Assembly (NCBI RefSeq): GCF_902833905.1
Contig: NZ_CADFGP010000015.1
Coordinates: 103,112 to 167,111 of the forward strand
Length of the DNA stretch: 64,000 nt
Direction: 5' to 3'
Source: Paraburkholderia tuberum STM678
GTDB taxonomy: Bacteria > Pseudomonadota > Gammaproteobacteria > Burkholderiales > Burkholderiaceae
Shown here: piece after piece, positions 28,806 through 41,284 of the stretch
Position numbering within the stretch: position 1 is the first letter of the stretch
How the letters are laid out: each line of letters opens with the position of its first letter
The notes under the pieces: generated by a model
Database searches by the model: none
What the model was told of the DNA's origin: nothing
What the model saw: only the letters and a program-made list of their open reading frames with translations
Translations under genes and position numbers: made by a program

Positions 28806-29291
28806 ATGATCTCAGCTGAAGGCCTGAAAGAAATCGATCGTGCGGTCGCAAAGTACCCCGCGGATCAGAAACAGTCCGCCGTGATGTCGGCGTTGGCCAT
28901 TGCTCAAACGGAGCATGGTTGGCTGTCGCCCGAACTCATGCAGTTCGTCGCGGATTATCTCGGCATGCCGGCAATCGCCGTGCAGGAGGTAGCGACCTTC
29001 TACACGATGTATGAGACCTCGCCGGTCGGCAAGTTCAAGATCACGCTCTGTACGAACCTGCCGTGCCAGCTCGGCCCGGACGGCGGTTCCGAAAGCGCCG
29101 CTGAATACCTGAAGCAGAAGCTCGGCATCGACTTCGGCGAAACCACGCCCGATGGCAAATTCTCCCTGAAAGAAGGTGAGTGCATGGGTTCGTGCGGCGA
29201 CGCGCCGGTGATGCTGGTGAACAACCATCGCATGTGCAGCTTCATGAGCCGCGAGAAGATCGACCAGCTGCTCGAGGAACTTTCGAAATGA
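28806..29291 (+). CDS. nuoE: NADH-quinone oxidoreductase subunit E
   Basis: A 24-kDa-type subunit of 161 residues with a thioredoxin-like fold holding the 2Fe-2S cluster N1a. Ligand cysteines are in CTNLPC (near 81-86) and [10 protein letters not shown] (near 129). I start at the ATG at 28806; an in-frame TTG at 28785, preceded by GGTAGGAA, is a real alternative. Its stop overlaps the nuoF start (ATGA). Confidence 0.95.
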   Translation: MISAEGLKEIDRAVAKYPADQKQSAVMSALAIAQTEHGWLSPELMQFVADYLGMPAIAVQEVATFYTMYETSPVGKFKITLCTNLPCQLGPDGGSESAAEYLKQKLGIDFGETTPDGKFSLKEGECMGSCGDAPVMLVNNHRMCSFMSREKIDQLLEELSK

Positions 29292-30616
29292 CGTCTTTAC
29301 ACGATCGTCACATCAAACCGCTGATTCTCGCCGGCCTGAACGGCGACAACTGGCATCTCGAAGACTATGTGGCGCGCGGCGGTTACGCCCAGCTGCGCCG
29401 CATCCTGGAAGAAAAGATCGCGCCCGAGCAGGTGATCGCCGACGTCAAGGCGTCGGGTCTGCGCGGCCGCGGCGGCGCGGGCTTCCCGACCGGTCTGAAA
29501 TGGAGCTTCATGCCGCGTCAGTTCCCGGGCCAGAAGTACCTCGTCTGTAATTCGGACGAGGGCGAGCCGGGTACGTTCAAGGACCGCGACATTCTGCGCT
29601 TCAATCCGCATTCGCTGATCGAAGGTATGGCGATCGGCGCGTACGCGATGGGCATCACGGTCGGCTACAACTATATTCACGGCGAAATCTGGGAAGTCTA
29701 TAAGCGCTTCGAAGAAGCGTTGGAAGAAGCTCGTCGCGCCGGGTTCCTCGGCGACAACATCATGGGCTCTGGCTTTTCGTTTGAGCTGCATGCGCATCAC
29801 GGTTACGGCGCGTACATCTGTGGCGAAGAAACCGCGCTGCTCGAATCGATCGAGGGCAAGAAGGGGCAGCCGCGCTTCAAGCCGCCGTTCCCGGCGAGCT
29901 TTGGCGTGTACGGCAAGCCGACCACGATCAACAACACCGAAACGTTCGCGGCGGTGCCGTTCCTGCTCGCCATCGGCCCGCAGAATTACCTTGAAATCGG
30001 CAAGCCGAACAACGGCGGCACGAAGATTTTCTCGGTGTCGGGCGACGTCGAGCGTCCGGGCAATTACGAAATTCCGCTCGGCACGCCGTTCGCGACGCTG
30101 ATGGAACTCGCCGGCGGCATGCGCGGCGGCAAGAAGATCAAGGCTGTGATTCCTGGCGGTTCGTCGGCGCCGGTGATTCCGGGCGAGATGATGATGCAGA
30201 CCGACATGGATTACGACTCGATCGCGAAGGCCGGCTCGATGCTCGGCTCGGGCGCAGTGATCGTGATGGACGAGACGCGCTGCATGGTGCGCTCGCTGCT
30301 GCGCCTGTCGTACTTCTATTACGAAGAGTCGTGCGGTCAATGCACGCCTTGCCGTGAAGGCACGGGCTGGCTGTATCGCGTCGTTCATCGTATCGAGCAT
30401 GGTCTCGGCCGCCAGGAAGATCTGGATCTGCTGAACTCCGTCGCGGAAAACATCATGGGCCGCACGATCTGCGCGCTCGGCGACGCGGCCGCGATGCCGG
30501 TTCGGGGCATGCTCAAGCACTACTGGGACGAATTCGAATATCACGTCGCCCACAAGCATTGCCTCGTCGGCGGCCATGCCGGCATGGCGGCGGCGCCCGA
30601 AACCGTGGCTGCCTGA
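29288..30616 (+). CDS. nuoF: NADH-quinone oxidoreductase subunit F
   Basis: A 51-kDa-type subunit of 442 residues: NADH and FMN binding plus 4Fe-4S cluster N3. [16 protein letters not shown] (near 57-72) binds nucleotide, [14 protein letters not shown] lines the FMN site, and [15 protein letters not shown] holds three cluster cysteines near 350. The ATG overlaps the nuoE stop, so the two subunits of the flavin module are translationally coupled. Confidence 0.97.
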   Translation: MTSLHDRHIKPLILAGLNGDNWHLEDYVARGGYAQLRRILEEKIAPEQVIADVKASGLRGRGGAGFPTGLKWSFMPRQFPGQKYLVCNSDEGEPGTFKDRDILRFNPHSLIEGMAIGAYAMGITVGYNYIHGEIWEVYKRFEEALEEARRAGFLGDNIMGSGFSFELHAHHGYGAYICGEETALLESIEGKKGQPRFKPPFPASFGVYGKPTTINNTETFAAVPFLLAIGPQNYLEIGKPNNGGTKIFSVSGDVERPGNYEIPLGTPFATLMELAGGMRGGKKIKAVIPGGSSAPVIPGEMMMQTDMDYDSIAKAGSMLGSGAVIVMDETRCMVRSLLRLSYFYYEESCGQCTPCREGTGWLYRVVHRIEHGLGRQEDLDLLNSVAENIMGRTICALGDAAAMPVRGMLKHYWDEFEYHVAHKHCLVGGHAGMAAAPETVAA

Positions 30617-30744
30617 GTCGGGCCGACAGGTTTGGCTGACGGATAACTACCAGACGAACACCTCAACCGCAGGATTCATCGCCCGAAGCGGGCGATGAAC
30701 ACGCGAACGATTGAGCGGTAACAGGTTAAGGAAGATTGACCATC

Positions 30745-33078
30745 ATGGTTGAACTGGAAATAGACGGCAAGAAAGTCGAGGTGCCTGAAGGCAGCATGGT
30801 GATCCAGGCTGCGCATAAGGTCGACACCTACATTCCTCACTTCTGCTATCACAAGAAGCTGTCGATTGCGGCCAACTGCCGGATGTGTCTGGTCGATGTC
30901 GAGAAGATGCCGAAGGCCGTGCCCGCGTGCGCGACCCCGGTGTCGGCCGGCATGATCGTGCGCACCAGGTCGGACAAGGCGGTGAAGGGCCAGCAAGCCG
31001 TGATGGAATTCCTGCTGATCAACCATCCGCTCGACTGCCCGATCTGCGATCAGGGTGGCGAATGCCAGTTGCAGGATCTGGCCGTTGGTTACGGCAAGTC
31101 GTCGTCACGCTATAGCGAAGAAAAGCGCGTGGTGTTCCACAAGAACGTGGGTCCGCTGATCTCGATGGAAGAGATGTCGCGCTGCATTCACTGCACGCGT
31201 TGCGTTCGCTTCGGCCAGGAAATCGCCGGGGTGATGGAACTGGGCATGCTGGGCCGCGGCGAGCATGCGGAAATCACATCGTTCGTCGGCAAGACGGTCG
31301 ACTCCGAGCTGTCGGGCAACATGATCGACCTGTGCCCGGTCGGCGCGCTCACGAGCAAGCCGTTCCGCTACAGCGCCCGTACGTGGGAGCTGTCACGCCG
31401 CAAGTCGGTGAGCCCGCACGATTCCGTCGGTGCGAACCTCATCGTGCAGGTGAAGAACAATCGCGTGATGCGCGTTCTGCCGTTCGAAAACGAAGCGATC
31501 AACGAGTGCTGGATCTCGGACAAGGACCGCTTCTCGTACGAAGGCCTGAACAGCCCCGAGCGTCTGACCAAACCGATGCTCAAGCAAGGCGGCCAGTGGG
31601 TCGAAACCGACTGGCAGACCGCGCTCGAATACGTGGTCAAGGGTCTGAAGGGCATCAAGAGTGACCACGGCGCGAACGCGCTTGCCGCACTGTCGAGCGC
31701 GCACAGCACCGTCGAAGAACTGTTCCTGTTGAAGCAGATCGCGCAAGCGGTCGGCACGCCGAACGTCGACTTCCGTCTGCGTCAGTCTGATTTCTCGGCG
31801 CCCGTTACCGGCGCGCCGTGGCTCGGCGGCACGATCGCCGATCTGTCGAACGTCGATGCGGCGCTCGTGATCGGTTCGGATCTGCGCCGTGACCATCCGC
31901 TGTTCGCCGCGCGTTTGCGCCAGGTCGCACGAGGCGGTTCGGCACTTACGCTGCTCCAGGCCACCAACGACGACGCGATGATCCCTCAGGCGCAACGCGT
32001 GGTCGCGGCGCCGTCGGCATGGCTCGAGGTGTTGGCAGGCATCGCCGGCGCGGTGGGCGAAGCGAAGGGCGTCGCGCTGCCGGAAGCATTCGCGGGCACG
32101 CAGCCGACGGACGCGCACAAGCAGATAGCGAAATCGCTGACTACCGGCGAGCGCCGCGTCGTGCTGCTCGGTAACGAAGCGGTCCGTCATCCGGACTTCG
32201 CGGCGATCCACGCCGCGGCGCAATGGATTGCCGAGGCAACCGGTGCAACGCTCGGTTTCCTGACCGAAGCGGCCAATACGGTCGGCGCGCACCTCGTGAA
32301 CGCGCTGCCGGGCGAAGGCGGTCTGAACGCGCGCGAAGTGTTCGAGCAGCCGCGCAAGGGCTATCTGCTGTTGAATCTCGAGCCGGAATTCGACACGGCC
32401 AATCCGGCGCGGGCGCTTGCGGCGCTGAAGCAGGCCGAAATGGTCGTCGTGATGTCGCCGTTCCAGACCGGCGCCGACTATGCCGACGTGCTGCTGCCGA
32501 TCGCGCCGTTCACCGAATCGGGCGGTACGTTCGTCAATGCCGAAGGCACGGTGCAGGCGTTCAACGGCGTCGTGCGTCCGCTCGGCGACACGCGTCCGGC
32601 CTGGAAGGTGTTGCGCGTGCTGGGCAGCCTGCTCGGTGCGTCGGGCTTCGAATACGACACGGTCGAAGAAGTGCGCGCGGCCGCGCTCGGCGACGGCGAG
32701 CTGAAGTCGCGTCTATCGAACCGCACCAGCGTCGCGGTGACGCGCGGCCAGGCCGCGAAGGCGGCGGAAGGCAAGTTCGAGCGTCTCGCGAACGTGCCGA
32801 TCTATCATGCCGATGCGCTCGTGCGTCGCGCGGAGTCGCTGCATCTGACCGCGGCGGCCCGTACGGCGAATTCGGTCGGCCTGCCGGCTGCGCTGTTCGA
32901 CAAACTGGGTTTGAAAGAGGGCGACGCGGTGCGCGTTCGTCAGGGCGAGCAAGCGGTGCAGTTGCCGGCCGTGCGCGATGCGAATCTTGCGGAGACAGTC
33001 GTCCGCGTATCGGCGGCTACGCCTGCTGGTGCAGCGCTGGGCAGCCTGTTCGGTGAACTGGTGGTGGAGAAGGCGTAA
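30745..33078 (+). CDS. nuoG: NADH-quinone oxidoreductase subunit G
   Basis: A 75-kDa-type subunit of 777 residues, the largest peripheral subunit. The N-terminal 2Fe-2S ferredoxin domain has NCRMCLVDVE. The His/Cys-ligated cluster region has CPICDQGGEC. The second 4Fe-4S ligand set is in CIHCTRCVRFGQE. A molybdopterin-oxidoreductase-like domain fills the rest. The ATG at 30745 is preferred over a TTG nine bases earlier. The 128 bases after nuoF carry a small hairpin but no gene. The stop directly abuts the nuoH ATG. Confidence 0.96.
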   Translation: MVELEIDGKKVEVPEGSMVIQAAHKVDTYIPHFCYHKKLSIAANCRMCLVDVEKMPKAVPACATPVSAGMIVRTRSDKAVKGQQAVMEFLLINHPLDCPICDQGGECQLQDLAVGYGKSSSRYSEEKRVVFHKNVGPLISMEEMSRCIHCTRCVRFGQEIAGVMELGMLGRGEHAEITSFVGKTVDSELSGNMIDLCPVGALTSKPFRYSARTWELSRRKSVSPHDSVGANLIVQVKNNRVMRVLPFENEAINECWISDKDRFSYEGLNSPERLTKPMLKQGGQWVETDWQTALEYVVKGLKGIKSDHGANALAALSSAHSTVEELFLLKQIAQAVGTPNVDFRLRQSDFSAPVTGAPWLGGTIADLSNVDAALVIGSDLRRDHPLFAARLRQVARGGSALTLLQATNDDAMIPQAQRVVAAPSAWLEVLAGIAGAVGEAKGVALPEAFAGTQPTDAHKQIAKSLTTGERRVVLLGNEAVRHPDFAAIHAAAQWIAEATGATLGFLTEAANTVGAHLVNALPGEGGLNAREVFEQPRKGYLLLNLEPEFDTANPARALAALKQAEMVVVMSPFQTGADYADVLLPIAPFTESGGTFVNAEGTVQAFNGVVRPLGDTRPAWKVLRVLGSLLGASGFEYDTVEEVRAAALGDGELKSRLSNRTSVAVTRGQAAKAAEGKFERLANVPIYHADALVRRAESLHLTAAARTANSVGLPAALFDKLGLKEGDAVRVRQGEQAVQLPAVRDANLAETVVRVSAATPAGAALGSLFGELVVEKA

Positions 33079-34143
33079 ATGAGCTTGTTCGATACGATCA
33101 ACTCGGGCGGCGCCCAACTTCTCGGTGTGGCATGGCCCACGGTGTGGGCGCTCGTGCGCATCCTGGTGGTGGCCGTCGCGATCCTGCTGTGCGTCGCTTA
33201 CCTGATCCTGTGGGAGCGCAAGCTGATCGGCTGGATGCATGTGCGTCTCGGTCCGAACCGCGTCGGTCCCGCCGGGCTCTTGCAGCCGATCGCCGACGTG
33301 CTGAAACTGTTGCTGAAGGAAGTGATCCAGCCCGCTCAGGCAAGCCGCTGGATCTACATGATCGCGCCGATCATGGTGGTGGTGCCGGCCTTCGCGGTCT
33401 GGGCGGTGATTCCTTTCCAGGCGGGCGCGGTGCTCGGTGACATCAACGCGGGTCTGCTATACGCGATGGCGATCTCGTCGATCGGCGTGTATGGCGTGAT
33501 TCTGGCCGGCTGGGCGTCGAACTCGAAGTACGCGTTCCTCGGCGCGATGCGCGCCGCCGCGCAGATGGTCTCGTACGAAATCTCGATGGGCTTCGCGCTG
33601 GTGGTCGTGCTGATGACGGCCGGCACGCTGAACCTGTCGGGCATCGTCGGCTCGCAGGAGCAGGGCTTCTTCGCCTCGCACGGCCTGAACTTCCTGTCCT
33701 GGAACTGGCTGCCGCTGCTGCCGATGTTCGTCGTGTACTTCATCTCGGGCATCGCCGAAACGAACCGCCACCCGTTCGACGTGGTGGAGGGCGAATCGGA
33801 AATCGTCGCGGGCCACATGATCGATTACTCGGGTATGGCGTTCGCGCTGTTCTTCCTCGCCGAGTACATCAACATGATCGTGATCTCGGCATTGGCTGCA
33901 ACACTGTTCCTCGGCGGCTGGAGCGCCCCGTTCGGGTTCCTGTCGTTCATCCCGGGCATCGTCTGGCTCGTCGCCAAGGTTTTCTTCCTGTTGTCGGTGT
34001 TCATCTGGGCGCGTGCCACGTTCCCGCGCTACCGCTATGACCAGATCATGCGTCTCGGCTGGAAGGTTTTCATTCCGGTCTGCGTGGTGTGGCTCGTGGT
34101 GGTCGGCTTCTGGATCATGTCGCCGTTGAACATCTGGAAATAA
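33079..34143 (+). CDS. nuoH: NADH-quinone oxidoreductase subunit H
   Basis: A membrane subunit of 354 residues joining the peripheral and membrane arms and forming part of the quinone channel. About eight helices. Conserved [20 protein letters not shown] near 53-72, EISMGFAL, and [17 protein letters not shown] near 238-254. Starts immediately after nuoG. Confidence 0.97.
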   Translation: MSLFDTINSGGAQLLGVAWPTVWALVRILVVAVAILLCVAYLILWERKLIGWMHVRLGPNRVGPAGLLQPIADVLKLLLKEVIQPAQASRWIYMIAPIMVVVPAFAVWAVIPFQAGAVLGDINAGLLYAMAISSIGVYGVILAGWASNSKYAFLGAMRAAAQMVSYEISMGFALVVVLMTAGTLNLSGIVGSQEQGFFASHGLNFLSWNWLPLLPMFVVYFISGIAETNRHPFDVVEGESEIVAGHMIDYSGMAFALFFLAEYINMIVISALAATLFLGGWSAPFGFLSFIPGIVWLVAKVFFLLSVFIWARATFPRYRYDQIMRLGWKVFIPVCVVWLVVVGFWIMSPLNIWK

Positions 34144-34158
34144 AGGGCGGACGAACCT

Positions 34159-34647
34159 ATGACCGCAATCCAAAACTTCTTCAAGACTTTCTTCCTCACG
34201 GAACTGCTGAAAGGCCTCGCGCTGACCGGACGCTACGCGTTCCAGCGCAAGATCACCGTGCAGTTCCCGGAAGAGAAGACCCCGATCTCGCCGCGTTTCC
34301 GCGGTCTGCATGCGCTGCGCCGCTATGAAAACGGCGAAGAGCGCTGCATCGCGTGCAAGCTGTGCGAAGCAGTGTGCCCGGCGCTCGCGATCACAATCGA
34401 ATCGGAAACGCGCGCGGACAACACGCGCCGCACGACGCGCTACGACATCGACCTGACCAAGTGCATCTTCTGCGGTTTCTGCGAAGAAAGCTGCCCGGTC
34501 GATTCGATCGTCGAGACGCACATTCTCGAGTATCACGGCGAGAAGCGCGGCGACCTTTACTTCACGAAGGAAATGCTGCTGGCCGTTGGCGATCGTTACG
34601 AAGCAGAAATCGCCGCCAACAAGGCAGCCGACGCACCGTATCGTTGA
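34159..34647 (+). CDS. nuoI: NADH-quinone oxidoreductase subunit I
   Basis: A ferredoxin-like subunit of 162 residues with two 4Fe-4S clusters (N6a and N6b). The two ligand sets are [12 protein letters not shown] (near 62-73) and [12 protein letters not shown] (near 102-113). The N-terminal amphipathic part contacts the membrane arm. The 190 bases after it, before nuoJ, hold no supported gene. Confidence 0.97.
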   Translation: MTAIQNFFKTFFLTELLKGLALTGRYAFQRKITVQFPEEKTPISPRFRGLHALRRYENGEERCIACKLCEAVCPALAITIESETRADNTRRTTRYDIDLTKCIFCGFCEESCPVDSIVETHILEYHGEKRGDLYFTKEMLLAVGDRYEAEIAANKAADAPYR

Positions 34648-34837
34648 AGCGTTTTCCCGCTTGCAGCAAATGCGGCAGTAAAAGCAGTAACACGGCCTGC
34701 TGTCGGGCCGACCGCCGCGGCCTGAACGCCGCGGCACGGCGCACCTGTGTGGCGGTTCTGGCGGTTTCGTCCGCTTTTGCCAGCCACGGGTGCCAAAGAA
34801 CAATGCCTGACGATGGCCTAACGATGAACCGGTAATC

Positions 34838-35530
34838 ATGGAATTCACGACCGTACTGTTCTACATCTTCGCGCTGCTCCTGGTGGTTTCAGGGCTGAAG
34901 GTGATCACCTCGCGCAACCCGGTGTCGTCCGCACTGTTTCTCGTGCTGGCGTTCTTCAACGCAGCGGCGATCTGGATGCTGCTGGAGGCCGAGTTCCTCG
35001 CGATCCTGCTGGTGCTGGTCTACGTCGGCGCGGTGATGGTGCTGTTCCTGTTCGTCGTGATGATGCTGGACGTCAATCTCGACGTGCTGCGCAAGGACTT
35101 CAAACGCTTCGTGCCGATGGCCTCGGCGGTGGGCGCGATCATCGTGATCGAAACCGCGCTGATCCTGTGGCACGGCTACGGCGCGACCACCACGGCGCTG
35201 CACGACACGGCCGCGGCCGCCGCTGGCATGGGCGACTGGTCGAACACGCGCCTGATCGGCAAGGTCATCTATACCGACTACATCTTCGCGTTCGAAATTG
35301 CCGGCCTGATCCTGCTAGTTGCCATCATCGCGGCGATCGCGCTGACCACGAGCCACAAGAAGGACAGCAAGCGTCAGAACGTCAGCGCACAGGTCAAGGT
35401 GCGCGTGCAGGACCGCGTGCGCGTTGTGAAGATGCCGTCAGAGAAAACCGCGGCGACCCTCGCTGCGGAACAAGCGGCTGCCGCGGCAGCTGCAGCAGCA
35501 GCCGACTCGGCGCCGGCCAAGAACAGCTGA
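34838..35530 (+). CDS. nuoJ: NADH-quinone oxidoreductase subunit J
   Basis: A membrane subunit of 230 residues with five helices over about 1-170; [21 protein letters not shown] near 50-70 is the hallmark, including the pi-bulge helix. The last ~60 residues are cytoplasmic or periplasmic, basic at first, then a long Ala-rich run (about 205-222) encoded by GC-rich alanine codons. This tail exceeds the usual family length and is likely unstructured. Confidence 0.95.
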   Translation: MEFTTVLFYIFALLLVVSGLKVITSRNPVSSALFLVLAFFNAAAIWMLLEAEFLAILLVLVYVGAVMVLFLFVVMMLDVNLDVLRKDFKRFVPMASAVGAIIVIETALILWHGYGATTTALHDTAAAAAGMGDWSNTRLIGKVIYTDYIFAFEIAGLILLVAIIAAIALTTSHKKDSKRQNVSAQVKVRVQDRVRVVKMPSEKTAATLAAEQAAAAAAAAAADSAPAKNS

Positions 35531-35550
35531 GCGGACAGGAGATAGAAATC

Positions 35551-35856
35551 ATGTTGACCCTTGCCCATTACCTTGTCCTCGGCGCGATCCTGTTTGCGAT
35601 CAGCATCGTCGGCATTTTCCTGAACCGCCGCAACGTCATCATCATCCTGATGGCGATCGAACTGATGCTGCTCTCGGTGAACACCAATTTCATCGCGTTC
35701 TCGCACTACCTGGGCGACGTGCATGGCCAGATTTTCGTCTTCTTCGTGCTGACGGTTGCGGCAGCCGAAGCGGCGATCGGTCTCGCAATTCTGGTGACCC
35801 TGTTCCGTAGTCTCGACACGATCAATGTCGAGGATCTCGATCAGCTCAAAGGTTAA
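35551..35856 (+). CDS. nuoK: NADH-quinone oxidoreductase subunit K
   Basis: A small antiporter-like membrane subunit of 101 residues with three helices. The conserved glutamates of the proton path are in [11 protein letters not shown] (near 34) and [12 protein letters not shown] (near 70). RBS CAGGAGA; 20 bases after nuoJ. Confidence 0.97.
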   Translation: MLTLAHYLVLGAILFAISIVGIFLNRRNVIIILMAIELMLLSVNTNFIAFSHYLGDVHGQIFVFFVLTVAAAEAAIGLAILVTLFRSLDTINVEDLDQLKG

Positions 35857-35873
35857 TTTCAGGAAAAGCGGTT

Positions 35874-37940
<2,067 letters not shown>

Positions 37941-37955
37941 AGGCGAGGGACACCC

Positions 37956-39446
37956 ATGCACGCTTATCCGATTCTGAGCATCGCGATCTGGTTGCCGATC
38001 TTCTTCGGTCTGCTGGTCCTCGCGATCGGCAACGACGAGAACCCCGCCCCCGCGCGCTGGATTTCGCTGATCGGCTCGGTTCTGAGCTTCCTCGTCACGC
38101 TGCCACTGATCACCAGCTTCGATTCGAGCACCGCCGAGTTGCAGTTCGTCGAGCAGGCGAACTGGATCGAGCGCTTCCACATCACGTATCACCTCGGCGT
38201 GGACGGCATTTCGATGTGGTTCGTTGCGTTGACCGCGTTGATCACGGTGATCGTCGTGATCGCGGCGTGGGAAGTGATCACGAAGAACGTCGGCCAGTAC
38301 CTCGCGGCCTTCCTGATCCTGTCGGGCATCATGGTCGGCGTGTTCAGCGCGGCCGACGGCCTGTTGTTCTACGTGTTCTTCGAAGCGACACTGATCCCGA
38401 TGTACATCATCATCGGCGTGTGGGGCGGGGCGAACCGCGTGTACGCGGCATTCAAGTTCTTCCTGTACACGCTGGCGGGCTCGCTGCTGATGCTGGTTGC
38501 GCTGATCTATCTGTACAACCAGACCGGCTCGTTCGACATCGCCACGTGGCAGCACGCGCAGATAGCGATGACGCCGCAGGTGCTACTGTTTATCGCGTTT
38601 TTCCTGGCCTTCGCGGTGAAGGTGCCGATGTGGCCGGTGCACACGTGGTTGCCGGACGCGCACGTGGAAGCGCCGACCGGCGGCTCGGTCGTGCTGGCCG
38701 CGATCATGCTGAAGCTCGGTGCGTACGGTTTCCTGCGCTTCTCGCTGCCGATCACGCCTGATGCGAGCCATTTCCTCGCACCGGTCGTCATCACGCTGTC
38801 GCTGATCGCGGTGATCTACATCGGTCTCGTCGCGATGGTGCAGGCCGACATGAAGAAACTGGTCGCGTATTCGTCGATCGCGCACATGGGCTTTGTCACG
38901 CTCGGCTTCTTTATCTTCAATCAGCTCGGCGCGGAAGGCGCGATCGTGCAGATGATCTCGCACGGTTTCGTGTCGGGCGCGATGTTCCTGTGTATCGGCG
39001 TACTGTACGACCGCATGCACTCGCGTCAGATCGCCGATTACGGCGGCGTCGTCAACGTGATGCCGAAGTTCGCGGCGTTCGTGATGCTGTTCGCGATGGC
39101 GAATTGCGGCTTGCCGGGCACTTCCGGTTTCGTCGGCGAATTCATGGTGATTCTGGCTTCCGTCCAGTACAACTTCTGGATCGCGAGTGGCGCGGCAGTC
39201 ACGCTGATTCTCGGCGCGGCCTACACGCTGTGGATGTACAAGCGCGTGTACTTCGGCGCGGTCGCGAACGACCATGTGAAGAACCTGCTCGACATCGACC
39301 GTCGCGAATTTTTCATGCTGGCTGTGCTCGCCGCACTGACGCTGTTCATGGGCCTGTACCCGAAGCCCTTTACCGATGTGATGCACGTATCCGTGGAAAA
39401 CCTCCTCTCCCACGTTGCCCAATCGAAGCTGCCGTTGCCTCAGTAA
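37956..39446 (+). CDS. nuoM: NADH-quinone oxidoreductase subunit M
   Basis: An antiporter-like proton-pumping subunit of 496 residues with about 14 helices. Conserved YVFFEATLIPMYIIIG near 138-153 carries the key Glu; KVPMWPVHTWLPDAHVEAPT follows near 225-244, and the broken helix is AYSSIAHMGFV. 15 bases after nuoL. Confidence 0.97.
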   Translation: MHAYPILSIAIWLPIFFGLLVLAIGNDENPAPARWISLIGSVLSFLVTLPLITSFDSSTAELQFVEQANWIERFHITYHLGVDGISMWFVALTALITVIVVIAAWEVITKNVGQYLAAFLILSGIMVGVFSAADGLLFYVFFEATLIPMYIIIGVWGGANRVYAAFKFFLYTLAGSLLMLVALIYLYNQTGSFDIATWQHAQIAMTPQVLLFIAFFLAFAVKVPMWPVHTWLPDAHVEAPTGGSVVLAAIMLKLGAYGFLRFSLPITPDASHFLAPVVITLSLIAVIYIGLVAMVQADMKKLVAYSSIAHMGFVTLGFFIFNQLGAEGAIVQMISHGFVSGAMFLCIGVLYDRMHSRQIADYGGVVNVMPKFAAFVMLFAMANCGLPGTSGFVGEFMVILASVQYNFWIASGAAVTLILGAAYTLWMYKRVYFGAVANDHVKNLLDIDRREFFMLAVLAALTLFMGLYPKPFTDVMHVSVENLLSHVAQSKLPLPQ

Positions 39447-39470
39447 CGACGAGCGGAGGAATTTAAGACC

Positions 39471-40943
39471 ATGCAAAACGCCCCTATGACTGCTCTGTTG
39501 CCCGACGCACTGGTGATGTCCGCCATTGTCATCGCGTGGCTCAACGACACGTTCGTCGGCCAGGAGGGTCGCCGTACCACGTATTTCATCGCGTTCTTCT
39601 CGACGCTCGTCGCCGGGATCTGGTTCGCGATCAATGCGTTCGATCCGCAAGTGCATTACTTCTTCGATCACATGTACGTGGTCGATCCGTTCGCCAATGT
39701 GATGAAGGCAGTGGTGTCGCTCGGCTATGCGGTGACGATCGTTTATTCGCGTCGCTACCTCGAAGACCGTAGCCTGTTCCGCGGCGACTTCTTCCTGCTC
39801 GGCATGTTCTCGCTGCTCGGCCAGATCGTGATGATCTCGGGCAATAACTTCCTGACGCTGTATCTCGGTCTGGAACTGATGTCGCTATCGCTGTACGCGG
39901 TGATCGCGCTGCGTCGCGAAGTGGCGTCGTCGAACGAAGCGGCGATGAAGTACTACGTGCTCGGCGCGCTGGCTTCCGGCTTCCTGCTATACGGTGTTTC
40001 GATGCTGTATGGCGCGACCGGCTCGCTCGACCTGAACGAAGTGTTCAAGGCGATCAGCACGAGCCACTACGATCCGACCGTGCTGCTGTTCGGCGTCATC
40101 TTCATCGTGGCGGGCGTGGCGTTCAAGATGGGTGCGGTGCCGTTCCATATGTGGGTGCCTGACGTGTACCAGGGCGCACCGACGGCGATGACGCTCATCG
40201 TCGGCGGCGGCCCGAAGGTCGCGGCGTTCGCGTGGGGTCTGCGTTTCCTCGTGATGGGCCTGCTGCCGCTGGCGGTCGAATGGCAGCAGATGCTGGTGAT
40301 TCTGGCGGCGCTGTCGTTGATCGTCGGCAACATCACCGGGATCGTGCAGCGCAACGTCAAGCGGATGCTCGCGTATTCGGCGATCTCGAACATGGGCTTC
40401 GTGCTGCTCGGCCTGCTCGCCGGCGTGGTCGACCAGAAGACCACGGGCGCCGCGAACGCGTACGGCTCGGCGATGTTCTACAGCATCGTCTACCTGATCA
40501 CGACGCTCGGCACCTTCGGCGTCATCATGCTGCTCGCGCGCCGCGACTTCGAAGCGGACACGCTGGAGGACTTCAAGGGCCTCAATCAGCGCAGCGCGGT
40601 ATTTGCGTTCGTGATGATGATCATGATGTTCTCGCTCGCGGGTATTCCGCCGGCAGTCGGCTTCTATGCGAAGCTCGCCGTGCTGCAAGCGACGATGAAC
40701 GCCGGCCTGACCTGGCTCACCGTGCTCGCCGTGATCACGTCGCTGTTCGGCGCGTTCTACTACCTGCGTATCGTCAAGCTGATGTACTTCGACGAGCCGC
40801 AAGACAAGTCGCCGATCCTGGCGGACACGAGCACGCGCGCGTTGCTCGCGTTGAACGGCGTCGCCGTGCTGGTGCTCGGTATCGTGCCGGATCCGCTGTT
40901 GCGCGCCTGCTTGCAGGCGATCCAGCACACGCTGCTGCTCTGA
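39471..40943 (+). CDS. nuoN: NADH-quinone oxidoreductase subunit N
   Basis: The third antiporter-like subunit, 490 residues with about 14 helices. Conserved TLYLGLELMSLSLYAVIALRR segment near 125-145, PFHMWVPDVYQGAPT near 224-238, and AYSAISNMGFVLLG. The ATG at 39471 has GGAGG about ten bases upstream; an ATG five codons later is possible. Its stop overlaps the DUF2818 start (TGATG). Confidence 0.97.
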   Translation: MQNAPMTALLPDALVMSAIVIAWLNDTFVGQEGRRTTYFIAFFSTLVAGIWFAINAFDPQVHYFFDHMYVVDPFANVMKAVVSLGYAVTIVYSRRYLEDRSLFRGDFFLLGMFSLLGQIVMISGNNFLTLYLGLELMSLSLYAVIALRREVASSNEAAMKYYVLGALASGFLLYGVSMLYGATGSLDLNEVFKAISTSHYDPTVLLFGVIFIVAGVAFKMGAVPFHMWVPDVYQGAPTAMTLIVGGGPKVAAFAWGLRFLVMGLLPLAVEWQQMLVILAALSLIVGNITGIVQRNVKRMLAYSAISNMGFVLLGLLAGVVDQKTTGAANAYGSAMFYSIVYLITTLGTFGVIMLLARRDFEADTLEDFKGLNQRSAVFAFVMMIMMFSLAGIPPAVGFYAKLAVLQATMNAGLTWLTVLAVITSLFGAFYYLRIVKLMYFDEPQDKSPILADTSTRALLALNGVAVLVLGIVPDPLLRACLQAIQHTLLL

Positions 40944-41239
40944 TGTCCGCTGCGGGCTGGTTTATCGTGCTGTTGGCGCTGGTCGGCGCCAACCTGCCGT
41001 TCCTGAATCAGCGCCTCTTCGCCGCGGTGCCGTTGAAAGCGGCGAAGAAAAGCGCCTGGCTCCGGATTGCCGAATTGATCGTGCTGTATTTCGTGGTCGG
41101 CGCGCTGGGCTTTTTGCTCGAAGCGCGCGCGGGAAATCGCTTCGAGCAGGGCTGGCAGTTCTACGCGATCACGTTCGCGCTGTTCGTCGTGTTCGCTTTC
41201 CCCGGCTTTACCTTCCAATATCTCGTCAAACGCCGCTGA
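40943..41239 (+). CDS. DUF2818 family membrane protein
   Basis: A membrane protein of 98 residues with three predicted helices (about 4-20, 41-58, 73-92) and short basic loops (KAAKKSAWLR). Family of unknown function. Its ATG shares a base with the nuoN stop (TGATG), so translation is coupled to complex I synthesis. No similarity to a known complex I subunit is evident. The tight coupling makes it a candidate assembly or accessory factor, which is inference. Confidence 0.85.
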   Translation: MSAAGWFIVLLALVGANLPFLNQRLFAAVPLKAAKKSAWLRIAELIVLYFVVGALGFLLEARAGNRFEQGWQFYAITFALFVVFAFPGFTFQYLVKRR

Positions 41240-41284
41240 CGGCGTTTCGCCGTCGCGCGCGCCTGACTGTTCTGAGGTCCGCAC

